Of a DNA stretch of 64,000 nucleotides, positions 54,502 through 62,117 are shown in pieces. Source of the DNA: an uncultured Desulfovibrionaceae bacterium (GTDB taxonomy: Bacteria > Desulfobacterota > Desulfovibrionia > Desulfovibrionales > Desulfovibrionaceae); NCBI GenBank assembly GCA_949299515.1, contig CASGAP010000009.1, positions 124,001-188,000 of the forward strand. Reading direction: 5' to 3'. The notes under the pieces were generated by a model. It worked only from the letters and a program-made list of their open reading frames with translations. It was not told the DNA's origin and did not search any database. A program made the translations under genes and the position numbers. Each line of letters begins with the position of its first letter. The stretch's first letter is position 1.

Positions 54502-55197
54502 ATGAGTTTGAAAATCGCAATACTGGCGTCCGGCAGCGGAACCAATGCCCAAGTGATTTTTGAGGCGGTTAAAGCCAAAAAACTGGACGCGGAAATCTGT
54601 CTTGTGCTTGCCAACAAACCCGACGCAAAGGTTTTGCAGCGGGCGGAAAATTTCGGTCTGCCTCATTGTCTTATCGATCATAAACAGTTTGCAAGCCGTG
54701 AAGAGTACGATAAAAATGTCGTGCGGGCAATTAAGGACAGCGGTGCGGACTGCGTGGTGCTTGCAGGCTATATGCGCATGGTGACGCCGTATTTTTTGGA
54801 AAGCTTTCCGAACAGGGTTGTCAATATACACCCGGCCGTGCTGCCTTCGTTTCCAGGCGTGCACGGGGCAAGGGACGCCGTGCGCTACGGAGTGAAATTT
54901 TCCGGGTGCACCGTGCATTTTGTCAGCGAAGAAATGGATGCCGGTCCCATTATCATACAGGCGGTGACGCCGTGTCTGCAGAGCGATGACGAACAAAGCC
55001 TGCAGAACAGGATACACTGTCTTGAACATAAGGTGTATATGCAGGCGCTCAAATGGCTTGCGGAAGACAGACTGGAAATTATCGGCCATACCGTGCACGT
55101 CAGGGGACTGACGGCCGAAAAGGCAAAGCTTGCGGAAATCGAAAGCGGCGGAGTGGCAATGAATGCCCTGATTTATCCTCCGCTGGAAACGGAATAA
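54502..55197 (+). CDS. purN: Phosphoribosylglycinamide formyltransferase
   Basis: 231 residues. IAILASGSGTNAQVIFEAV is the N-terminal phosphate-binding block. NIHPAVLPSFPGVHG contains the catalytic Asn and His, with Ala in place of the usual Ser. TVHFVSEEMDAGPIIIQ carries the catalytic Asp. It transfers formyl from 10-formyl-THF to GAR in purine synthesis. It is somewhat longer than the E. coli enzyme by a C-terminal extension, and is followed by a terminator. Confidence 0.96.
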   Translation: MSLKIAILASGSGTNAQVIFEAVKAKKLDAEICLVLANKPDAKVLQRAENFGLPHCLIDHKQFASREEYDKNVVRAIKDSGADCVVLAGYMRMVTPYFLESFPNRVVNIHPAVLPSFPGVHGARDAVRYGVKFSGCTVHFVSEEMDAGPIIIQAVTPCLQSDDEQSLQNRIHCLEHKVYMQALKWLAEDRLEIIGHTVHVRGLTAEKAKLAEIESGGVAMNALIYPPLETE

Positions 55198-55203
55198 TCT
55201 TAT

Positions 55204-55229
55204 AAGGCGAATTTTGTTCGCCTTTTTTT
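55204..55229 (+). terminator. Rho-independent terminator of purN
   Basis: AAGGCGAA, a five-base loop and TTCGCCTT are followed by a T run. It begins 6 bp after the purN stop; the AMMECR1 gene starts 11 bp past its end. Confidence 0.88.
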
Positions 55230-55240
55230 ATGGGGGTTTT

Positions 55241-55801
55241 ATGGAAATCGGCTCTGAAGAAAAAAAATTTCTGCTTGGTCTTGTGCGGCAGGTTTTGCGG
55301 GATTGTGTCGGGCAGGGAAAAAAGCCGGAGGAACTGGATATTGAAGTTCCGTCCGGACAGCTTGCGGAGCCGTGCGGCGCATTTGTGACCTATTATCTGG
55401 AAAAAAACGGACAAAAGGAGCTGCGCGGCTGTATCGGGCTTATGGAAGGCATATATCCTTTATGGAAAACCGTGCTGTATATGGCTCATGCCGCGGCGTT
55501 TAACGATACGCGCTTTCTTCCGCTGACAAAGGGTGAGCTGCCTTGGGTGACTTATGAAATTACCGTGCTTACGCCGTTTGTGCCCTGTGCGGATATTGAG
55601 GATATAGAGCTTGGCAGGCACGGAATCATGTTTGCGTGCGGCGGCCGCAGGGCTGTTTTTTTGCCGCAGGTGCCTGTCGAGCAGGGCTGGACAAAAACGC
55701 AGACGCTTGAGTTTTTGGCACAGAAAGCAGGGCTTGCGCCGCAGGCTTGGCAGGACAGCCGGGCAGAATTTTATGTTTTTGAAGGCATTGTGCTGGCGTA
55801 A
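55241..55801 (+). CDS. AMMECR1-domain protein (AmmeMemoRadiSam system protein A-like)
   Basis: 186 residues from the ATG at 55241, with GGGGG 4 nt upstream. AFVTYYLEKNGQKELRGCIGLM has the conserved RGCIG block, followed by HAAAFNDTRFLPLT and YEITVLTPF. In many bacteria this domain occurs with a Memo-like protein and a radical SAM protein, in a system of unknown role; neither partner lies nearby here. The catalytic-like Cys in RGCIG is kept. A terminator separates it from purN. Confidence 0.92.
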   Translation: MEIGSEEKKFLLGLVRQVLRDCVGQGKKPEELDIEVPSGQLAEPCGAFVTYYLEKNGQKELRGCIGLMEGIYPLWKTVLYMAHAAAFNDTRFLPLTKGELPWVTYEITVLTPFVPCADIEDIELGRHGIMFACGGRRAVFLPQVPVEQGWTKTQTLEFLAQKAGLAPQAWQDSRAEFYVFEGIVLA

Positions 55802-55857
55802 GCGGGTATTGCCGATATCAGGCCGTTTTTTTTAAAAATGCCGGCCAGAAAGATAAC

Positions 55858-55886
55858 TTGCTAATTTTTTTAAGTGGGCGTATACT
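55858..55886 (+). promoter_or_regulatory. Predicted promoter of the secreted orphan / rfbD operon
   Basis: TTGCTA, a 17-bp spacer and TATACT, ending 31 bp before the ATG at 55918. The start is preceded by GAGGT. Confidence 0.7.
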
Positions 55887-55917
55887 TTACCCGTAACTTT
55901 TTTACGAGGTATGGCTT

Positions 55918-56385
55918 ATGAAAGCAGGAAAATTTTTCGCAGGTCTTTGCATGGCGTTTTTTTTGTTTGCCGCGCATAATGCGGCGGCAGCGGAATCCAT
56001 TCCCAACACGCCGCAAAAAATCAATCAGCGCTTAAGTCCGGTTATGGTGGAGTTTGAAGGAGTGGACAGCATAGGCTCCAGGCTTGCGACTCGTTTAAAA
56101 GAACTTTTTAATGCCAGCAATCTGTTTCAGCTTGAAGGGGACGATGTTCCGAAGTTCCGTATTTTGATTTCTTCCGCTCCGGAATTTGAATCCCGTCCCA
56201 ATATCGGCAGCGCCTATTCCGTTGTATGGCTTTTTTCTTTGAGCGACGCAACGCTGCGCCATTATCTGTCCGTGCAGGTGGGCGTTGTTTCCGGTGACGA
56301 CGTGAACGACCTTGCCGCGAAGCTTGTGGAAAAAACCGACACAATAGCCATGAAATATGCTTATCTTTTCCCGGAAAAGAAATAA
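55918..56385 (+). CDS. Secreted protein of unknown function
   Basis: 155 residues. Residues 1-25 are a Sec signal peptide with a hydrophobic core (FAGLCMAFFLFAAH) and an Ala-Ala-Ala-Ala-Glu cleavage region, so the mature protein of about 130 residues is periplasmic or exported. No lipobox is clear, although a Cys lies in the signal. The mature part is a mixed alpha/beta sequence with VMVEFEGVDSIGSRLATRLKELF and a SVQVGVVSGDDVNDLAAKL segment. I recognise no family. It is followed by rfbD 28 bp later and has a strong promoter of its own. Confidence 0.85.
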   Translation: MKAGKFFAGLCMAFFLFAAHNAAAAESIPNTPQKINQRLSPVMVEFEGVDSIGSRLATRLKELFNASNLFQLEGDDVPKFRILISSAPEFESRPNIGSAYSVVWLFSLSDATLRHYLSVQVGVVSGDDVNDLAAKLVEKTDTIAMKYAYLFPEKK

Positions 56386-56413
56386 TTGCCCCTTTGGCAG
56401 ATAAGAGCCTTCT

Positions 56414-57307
56414 ATGAGTATGCTGAAAGAAAAAATTCTTGTTTTGGGCGGCAAAACGGGAATGCTGGGGCAGGCCCTTGTAAAAGAGGCCCGTGCCCGC
56501 GGTTATGAAACCGCCGTTCTTGGCCGTGAAAACGGCGATATCACGGATTATGAATTTTTAAAAGACCAAATCCTTACCATTAATCCCAAAGCCGTTTTCA
56601 ATGCCGCAGCCTATACGGCGGTGGACAATGCCGAAGACGACGAACAAAATGCTTTGGCTGTAAATAAGCGCATTCCGGAACTGCTTGCGTGCATTTTGAA
56701 AGATACGCCGATTTATTTAATGCATTACAGCACGGATTTTGTTTTTGACGGCAGGCAGACCGTGCCTTATACCGAAAAAGACCCGGTAAATCCTTTGTCT
56801 GTTTACGGCGCTACCAAACTGGCAGGGGAACAGGCTTTGGCAAAATTGGACAACTGCGCGGTGCTGCGGACGGCGTGGCTGTTCGGCGAAGGCCGCAAAA
56901 ATTTTGTCAGCACGGTGTTAAAATATGCGCAGGAAAAGGGCAGTCTGCGGGTTGTGGCGGATCAGTTCGGTTCGCCCACGTATACCAAGGATTTGGCGGA
57001 AATGAGCTTTTTGATAATGAAAAATCACGGCACGGGGCTTTTTCATGCCGTGAATAGCGGTCAGGCAAGCTGGTGCGAGCTGGCAAGCGAAGCGGTAAAA
57101 CTGCTTAATCTGCCTGTTTTTGTCGAACCCATCGAAACCAAGGACTGGCCGCAGAAGGCCGTGCGTCCGAAGTATTCCGTGCTTTCGGCCAAAAAGCTGG
57201 CACAAATGTACGGATATGTGCCGCGGCCTTGGGTGCAGGCTTTGCAGGAATATGTTTTTGAAAATATGGATATGTTAAAATGCAGCGGCGGTGAACAGCA
57301 TGTTTAG
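56414..57307 (+). CDS. rfbD: dTDP-4-dehydrorhamnose reductase-like protein
   Basis: 297-residue short-chain dehydrogenase. ILVLGGKTGMLGQALV is the NAD(P)-binding glycine motif, and VFNAAAYTAVDNAEDD is a family block. STDFVFDGRQTVPYTEKDPVNPLSVYGATK holds the YxxxK catalytic pair (shown in part: YGATK). DQFGSPTYTKDLAEM is typical of RmlD. It would make dTDP-L-rhamnose for surface polysaccharide. rmlA/B/C are not nearby, so the exact sugar is not certain. The next gene overlaps its 3' end by 8 bp. Confidence 0.9.
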   Translation: MSMLKEKILVLGGKTGMLGQALVKEARARGYETAVLGRENGDITDYEFLKDQILTINPKAVFNAAAYTAVDNAEDDEQNALAVNKRIPELLACILKDTPIYLMHYSTDFVFDGRQTVPYTEKDPVNPLSVYGATKLAGEQALAKLDNCAVLRTAWLFGEGRKNFVSTVLKYAQEKGSLRVVADQFGSPTYTKDLAEMSFLIMKNHGTGLFHAVNSGQASWCELASEAVKLLNLPVFVEPIETKDWPQKAVRPKYSVLSAKKLAQMYGYVPRPWVQALQEYVFENMDMLKCSGGEQHV

Positions 57308-58265
57308 TGTAAATGCAATGGCAAAGGGATTTGTCACAAGCATAAAAGAAGGTATTCTTGTCTGCAGGCGGCTTTTCCCCATGATTATTTCCGTGGTGGT
57401 GTTTGTAAAAATACTGACTGTGCTTGATTTGATACAATACGTTGCCATGCCTCTCGGCCCGATTATGGAAACCATGGGGCTGCCGGTGGAATTCGGCCTT
57501 GTGTGGGCGGCCGCCATGCTCGTTAATATTTATTCTTCCCTGGCGCTTATTCCAAGCATTATTCTTATGGTGCCGACAATGACCGTGGAGCAGATGACCA
57601 TTCTCGGTCTTTTGATTCTTATTGCCCATAGTCTTATTTTGGAAACGAAAATAGCCGGGCAGTGCGGTCTTTCCATGACCGTGCAGGTTGTGCTGCGCAT
57701 TGCCGCCGCATGGACAGCCGGTCTGCTTGTGCACCATACGTGCCAGACTTTCGGTTTTTGGCAGGAACCTGCGGTAATTTTGTTTGAGGCAAAAGCCGTT
57801 TCTTCTTCTTTCTTGGGCTGGGTGTGGGGCGAATGCATCAATCTTATGCAGATTTTTGTCATTGTCTGCCTTGTTATGATGTTCAATAAAATTATCAATG
57901 CCCTGCGCATTTCCGATGCCGTGGGCTTTGTGCTTTCTCCGGTGCTTCGTCTGCTCGGCATTTCCAAGCAGGCTACCAATATCGTTATTGTGGGGCTTGT
58001 GCTCGGAATTTTATACGGCAGCGGCATTATCATTCAGGCCGCGCGCGAAGGCAGAATATCCCACAGCGATACGTTTTCCACCATGAGTCTTATGAGCCTT
58101 GCCCATGCGCTTATTGAAGACACCATACTGCTTTCGCTTATCGGCGGTTCTTTGTGGGGTCTGCTCGGCGTGCGCCTTGTGCTGGCAATTGTCATCGGTG
58201 CCGTTATTAATGGTGTCTATTCACGGACGCATCATTCCGCTCAGTTGCAGAAAGGAACAGCCTAG
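57300..58265 (+). CDS. Nucleoside-recognition (Gate) domain membrane protein
   Basis: 321 residues from the ATG at 57300, with GGCGGTGA about 7 nt upstream; a GTG three codons earlier is possible. About seven to eight hydrophobic helices are predicted. GLPVEFGLVWAAAMLVNIYSSLALIP is the nucleoside-recognition/Gate signature region (shown in part). NIVIVGLVLGILYGSGIII and SLAHALIEDTILLSLIGGSLWG are further membrane segments. The family includes poorly characterised transporters and spore proteins. Its lpxB linkage hints at an envelope role. Its stop overlaps the lpxB GTG by one base. Confidence 0.85.
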   Translation: MFSVNAMAKGFVTSIKEGILVCRRLFPMIISVVVFVKILTVLDLIQYVAMPLGPIMETMGLPVEFGLVWAAAMLVNIYSSLALIPSIILMVPTMTVEQMTILGLLILIAHSLILETKIAGQCGLSMTVQVVLRIAAAWTAGLLVHHTCQTFGFWQEPAVILFEAKAVSSSFLGWVWGECINLMQIFVIVCLVMMFNKIINALRISDAVGFVLSPVLRLLGISKQATNIVIVGLVLGILYGSGIIIQAAREGRISHSDTFSTMSLMSLAHALIEDTILLSLIGGSLWGLLGVRLVLAIVIGAVINGVYSRTHHSAQLQKGTA

Positions 58266-59374
58266 TGTCTAAAATATGGATAAACTGCGGTGAACTTTCC
58301 GGCGATATTCAAAGCGCCGAACTGGTAAAAGCCCTGCGTGAAACCGGCAGGGAGTTCGATTTTGTGGGAATGGGTGGAGAACACTTGAAAAATCAAGGGG
58401 TTCGCACCCTTTTTCATATTAACGAGCTTTCTGTAATGGGCATTTCCGAAGTATTGGAGGCCCTGCCGAAAATTTTAAATCTGCTCGGCCGCATTAAACA
58501 GGCTCTTGCCGCGGAAAAACCGGATGCCCTTATTGTGACGGACGCTCCGGATTTTAATTTCCGCATAATAAAAATAGCCCGTGCCATGGGCATACCCGTT
58601 TATTATTTTATTCCGCCCAAAGTTTGGGCGTGGCGCAAATACCGTCTTGATTTTCTGAAAAAAAACGTCAGGAAAATTTATTCCATTTTGCCTTTTGAAG
58701 TGGATTTTTATAAGCAAAACAACGTGCCCGTGGAATATATCGGCAATCCGCTGGTGCAGGTTGTACAGGCCGAAAAGTATCGGGATATTCGGCCACAAAC
58801 GGGAAAAATCGCGCTGATGCCTGGCAGCAGGAAAAAAGAAGTCAGTTCGCTTTTGCCGGTTTTTTCCGAGCTTGCCGATATTATGATAAAAAATGATCCG
58901 AATTTTTCTTTTCATCTGATACAGGCTCCGCATTTTGACGAAGAGTATCTGCGTTCGTTTTGGAAAAGTTCGGTACCGCTGCATATGGTTAAAGCCGATA
59001 TGCGCTATGAATTTCTCGCCGGCTGCGAGTTTGCCGTGGCTGCTTCGGGCACGGCTGTTTTGGAGACGGCTCTGCTGGCTCTTCCTACGGCGGTAACATA
59101 TAAAGTAAAGCCTTTTTCGTATTTGCTCGGCAGGCTTTTTGTGCATGTGCCTTTTGTCAGTCTGCCCAATCTTATTTTGGGCAAAGAGCTGTTTCCCGAA
59201 CTGCTGCAGGATAAGGCAAATGCCCGCGCTCTGGCGGAAACCGTTCTGACATGGCACAGGCATCCGCAGATGCTGCGTGAAATTCGCAAAGGCTGTTTTC
59301 TGGTGAGGGAAAAATTGGGGGACGATAAGAGCGCCCGACGGTTTGCGGAGGATTTTCTCAAGGAAATTGTATAG
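58265..59374 (+). CDS. lpxB: Lipid-A-disaccharide synthase
   Basis: 369 residues from a GTG that overlaps the previous stop (TAGTG). WINCGELSGDIQSAELVKAL is the usual N-terminal block. MGISEVLEALPKI and the PPKVWAWRKYR motif follow, then LMPGSRKKEVSSLLPVF and ASGTAVLETALLALPTAVTYK. It joins UDP-diacylglucosamine and lipid X in lipid A synthesis at the cytoplasmic face. It shows an LPS-bearing outer membrane. lpxA/lpxD are not in view. Confidence 0.96.
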   Translation: MSKIWINCGELSGDIQSAELVKALRETGREFDFVGMGGEHLKNQGVRTLFHINELSVMGISEVLEALPKILNLLGRIKQALAAEKPDALIVTDAPDFNFRIIKIARAMGIPVYYFIPPKVWAWRKYRLDFLKKNVRKIYSILPFEVDFYKQNNVPVEYIGNPLVQVVQAEKYRDIRPQTGKIALMPGSRKKEVSSLLPVFSELADIMIKNDPNFSFHLIQAPHFDEEYLRSFWKSSVPLHMVKADMRYEFLAGCEFAVAASGTAVLETALLALPTAVTYKVKPFSYLLGRLFVHVPFVSLPNLILGKELFPELLQDKANARALAETVLTWHRHPQMLREIRKGCFLVREKLGDDKSARRFAEDFLKEIV

Positions 59375-59395
59375 TTTTTTGTACGCTTACGTAGC

Positions 59396-59424
59396 TTGAC
59401 AGAAAATTTTTAACGGGGTAAATT
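59396..59424 (+). promoter_or_regulatory. Predicted promoter of the LytM peptidase gene
   Basis: Perfect TTGACA, a 17-bp spacer and TAAATT, about 45 bp before the ATG at 59470, which is preceded by GAGGCG. Confidence 0.75.
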
Positions 59425-59469
59425 ACTTAAGGTTTTGCAAAAAATAAGATTAAAAAAAACGAGGCGAGT

Positions 59470-60372
59470 ATGCTTTTTAAAAAATATCAAGTTTTTGTTT
59501 TTGATGAAAAAAGCGGCAAAAAGCGCAGTTTTTCCTTTAAATCTTCCGTCTCTGTGTATGTGTTTTTATTTCTGCTTGCCCTTGTCGGCGTGAACGGATT
59601 TTTGGTTCAGCATTTTTTGAGCACAAAGGATATTAAAAAAGATTTGTTTTTTGCCGAAAGGGAAATTGAAGAAAAGGAAAGCCGTCTTGTGGGCATACTT
59701 GCAGAACTTGAAGTGCTTCGCGAAGATATCAACAGAATACGCCAGTTTGACAATCAGCTTAAAATGCTGGTGGGTGAAAAAACGCTTGCCGAAGAAAGTT
59801 CCGTCGGCGGTATCGAGGCCGATGATTTTAAAGTGGATATGCTGCCTTTGCATCGTCAGGAGCTGGCTTCCCGTAAAATTTTAAGTTATATCCGCGAATT
59901 GAAAAAAGATTCTCAGCTTGAGGAAATCATTCAGCAGGATTTGATTGTTTATATGAATGAAAGCACGCAGAAGCTTGCTTCCATTCCTTCCATAATTCCT
60001 TCCCAGGGTTTTATCAGTTCCCGCTTCGGTTACAGAACTTCTCCGTTTACCGGCAGCAGACAGCTGCATAAAGGGCTTGACGTGGCTGCTCCTATCGGGA
60101 CCAAAATTATCTCTCCGGCTGACGGCAAAGTAGTTTTTGCCCAGCGTGACGGTGCATACGGTCTCAGTGTGAAAATTGACCACGGCAACGGCATTATTAC
60201 CCGTTATGCCCATATGTCAAAATTCAACGTCAAGCGCGGCGACAGAATAAAACGCGGCGATCTTATCGGTTTGGTCGGAAATACCGGGCGTTCCACGGGG
60301 GCGCACCTGCACTACGAGGTGATTGTGAACGGTGTTCATACTGACCCGATGGCGTATATTGTAGAAAAATAG
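59470..60372 (+). CDS. Membrane-anchored M23 (LytM/EnvC-type) peptidase
   Basis: 300 residues: a cytoplasmic tail rich in basic and aromatic residues, one membrane helix at about 26-44, a coiled coil at about 57-100, then a LytM domain. The zinc ligands are all present: H200 and D204 in HKGLD, H248 in YAHMS and H279/H281 in HLHYE. It is therefore predicted to be an active periplasmic endopeptidase cutting peptide crosslinks. The next gene, a PAP2-fold membrane protein, starts 15 bp later and is probably co-expressed. Confidence 0.92.
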   Translation: MLFKKYQVFVFDEKSGKKRSFSFKSSVSVYVFLFLLALVGVNGFLVQHFLSTKDIKKDLFFAEREIEEKESRLVGILAELEVLREDINRIRQFDNQLKMLVGEKTLAEESSVGGIEADDFKVDMLPLHRQELASRKILSYIRELKKDSQLEEIIQQDLIVYMNESTQKLASIPSIIPSQGFISSRFGYRTSPFTGSRQLHKGLDVAAPIGTKIISPADGKVVFAQRDGAYGLSVKIDHGNGIITRYAHMSKFNVKRGDRIKRGDLIGLVGNTGRSTGAHLHYEVIVNGVHTDPMAYIVEK

Positions 60373-60387
60373 TGTGGTATCGAGTTC

Positions 60388-61308
60388 ATGTTCAGTTCAT
60401 TGGAAGATTTGTTGTTTGAATTTTTTAATATGTATCTGAGAAGTTCTTTCTTGGATATTGTATTGCCTTGGTTTGAAAGTTCTTTGCCCGTTTTTTTGGT
60501 TGCGGTGGTTTCATTGGCCGTGTTTGCCGTGTACTGCAAAAAAACATATGGCGAAATGTTTTACCGTTTCCTGCTGTTTTTCTGTATGCTGGGTCTTTCA
60601 GCCGTCTTTGCCCATGAGGGCTCAAAGTTTTTTTCTTTTGAACGGCCGAGACCGTATCAGGAAATAGCCGGCACCATGTATTATAATGCCAAAGAAGATA
60701 TTTGGCTCCAGGCTCAGTATGCCGAAAGCGAAGGATATCATCCGGTTTCTGAAACTGCGGAGGCTGGCAATGCCGAAGCGGCAAATGTTGAAAATACTGC
60801 GGCAGAAGCCGGTGCAGACAGAGCAGCTGCCGATAAAGCCGGAGCAGATTCTCCGGACAATGTTTCTGCGGCAGATACGGTATCCGAAACACCCGAACAG
60901 ATTTCTTCTGCCGAAGCGGCATTGTCTGATGTGCAGGACAGCACTGAAAGTACGGAAGTTCAGACTGACAACGCCGGTTCCGAAAGTGCCGCCGAAATCC
61001 AAAAGCCTGTGCAGCACCCTTTAAATATCAATACGGACAATATTAAGCTTATAGACGGCAGCGCAAAGCTGTATCCTTCATCTGTTCTTAGCATCAGCAT
61101 GGCGATTGCTTTTGTTATTGCTTTGCTTATGGCCCGCACAAGCCCTTATATCTATCTGTTTCCGCTGCTTATCGGCTGGACGCAGGTTTATACGGGAAAT
61201 GCGTATTTGTCCGATGTGCTTGTCGGGTGGATAGTCGGAATTTTGGCTGTGGTTGCTGCCTGGCTTTGTTTTGCCTTCTTTTTTAGGTTTACCGGAAAGA
61301 ATGCATAA
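60388..61308 (+). CDS. PAP2-fold membrane protein lacking catalytic histidines, with acidic insert
   Basis: 306 residues. Helices at about 33-50, 59-76, 233-252, 253-268 and 274-300 give the PAP2 membrane topology. Motif 1 is recognisable (K80, then RPRP at 86-89). Motif 2 should be PSGH but reads PSSV (230-233), and motif 3, R-x5-H-x3-D, reads Q266-x5-A272-x3-D276. Both catalytic His and the motif 3 Arg are gone. Between motifs 1 and 2 is an insert of about 90 residues rich in Ala, Glu, Asp and Ser (120-208). It is likely a non-catalytic lipid-binding or structural relative. Confidence 0.88.
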   Translation: MFSSLEDLLFEFFNMYLRSSFLDIVLPWFESSLPVFLVAVVSLAVFAVYCKKTYGEMFYRFLLFFCMLGLSAVFAHEGSKFFSFERPRPYQEIAGTMYYNAKEDIWLQAQYAESEGYHPVSETAEAGNAEAANVENTAAEAGADRAAADKAGADSPDNVSAADTVSETPEQISSAEAALSDVQDSTESTEVQTDNAGSESAAEIQKPVQHPLNINTDNIKLIDGSAKLYPSSVLSISMAIAFVIALLMARTSPYIYLFPLLIGWTQVYTGNAYLSDVLVGWIVGILAVVAAWLCFAFFFRFTGKNA

Positions 61309-61315
61309 ATTTTTC

Positions 61316-61348
61316 AAAAAGCGCTGCTTAAGGCAGCGTTTTTTTTTA
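61316..61348 (+). terminator. Rho-independent terminator after the PAP2-fold gene
   Basis: CGCTGC, loop TTAAG and GCAGCG are followed by a nine-T run. It ends the LytM/PAP2-fold transcript. Confidence 0.88.
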
Positions 61349-61373
61349 GTTTGTGTTCCCCTGATTTAAATTC

Positions 61374-61401
61374 TTGACCTGCAGTCTGATTTCTTTATAA
61401 T
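61374..61401 (+). promoter_or_regulatory. Predicted promoter of upp-uraA
   Basis: TTGACC, a 16-bp spacer and a perfect TATAAT, 40 bp ahead of the upp ATG. GGAG lies 6 nt before the start. Confidence 0.8.
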
Positions 61402-61441
61402 ATAATTACTTTTGTATAACTTTAACCAAATGGAGATTTTT

Positions 61442-62068
61442 ATGGCTCTGCATATTGTAGATCATCCACTTGTAAAGCATAAATTGGGTCTGCTGCGCAA
61501 AGCAGAAACTTCTACCAGTGAATTCCGTACAATTTCAAAAGAAATTACACGGTTTTTAATGTATGAGGTAACACGGGATTTTCCTTTGGAAAAGAAAATC
61601 GAAAAAGGCTGGGCAGGGCCTGTGGAAGTGGATTATATTCCCGGAAAAATGGCGACAATCGTGCCGATTCTGCGTGCTGGGCTCGGTCTTATGGACGGTG
61701 CTTTGGATATGGTTCCGGGCTGCAAAATCAGCGTGGTGGGGCTGTACCGCAATGAAGAAACCCTTGAGCCTGTCGAATATTATGTAAAGCTTGCGAAGGA
61801 TATTGCCAACCGTGATGCGATTATTTTAGATCCCATGCTTGCGACCGGCGGTTCTCTTATTGCGACCATTGAATTGTTAAAACGTCAAAATGTAAAGAAA
61901 ATTTACAGCCTTAATTTGGTTTGTGCGCCCGAAGGCGTGAAAAAGGTTTTGGAAGCCCACCCCGATGTGGAAATTTATACGGCGTCTCTTGACGAATGTC
62001 TGAACGAGCACGGATATATTCTGCCCGGGCTCGGTGATGCCGGTGACAGAATATTCGGAACAAAATAA
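61442..62068 (+). CDS. upp: Uracil phosphoribosyltransferase
   Basis: 208 residues from the ATG at 61442. [20 protein letters not shown] opens the protein, [15 protein letters not shown] follows, and [17 protein letters not shown] is the PRPP-binding loop. [26 protein letters not shown] is the uracil-binding C terminus (shown in part: [13 protein letters not shown]). It salvages uracil to UMP. uraA follows after a hairpin, coupling uptake to salvage. Confidence 0.97.
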   Translation: MALHIVDHPLVKHKLGLLRKAETSTSEFRTISKEITRFLMYEVTRDFPLEKKIEKGWAGPVEVDYIPGKMATIVPILRAGLGLMDGALDMVPGCKISVVGLYRNEETLEPVEYYVKLAKDIANRDAIILDPMLATGGSLIATIELLKRQNVKKIYSLNLVCAPEGVKKVLEAHPDVEIYTASLDECLNEHGYILPGLGDAGDRIFGTK

Positions 62069-62076
62069 TTTTTTAC

Positions 62077-62106
62077 AAAAAAGATTGCGGTGAGGCAATC
62101 TTTTTT
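62077..62106 (+). terminator. Intercistronic terminator/attenuator between upp and uraA
   Basis: AAAAAAGATTGC, a six-base loop and GCAATCTTTTTT form a perfect stem with a T run. It lies 8 bp after upp and 11 bp before the uraA start, so uraA transcription must pass through it. No separate uraA promoter is seen. Confidence 0.8.
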
Positions 62107-62117
62107 ATGGGGAAAAT

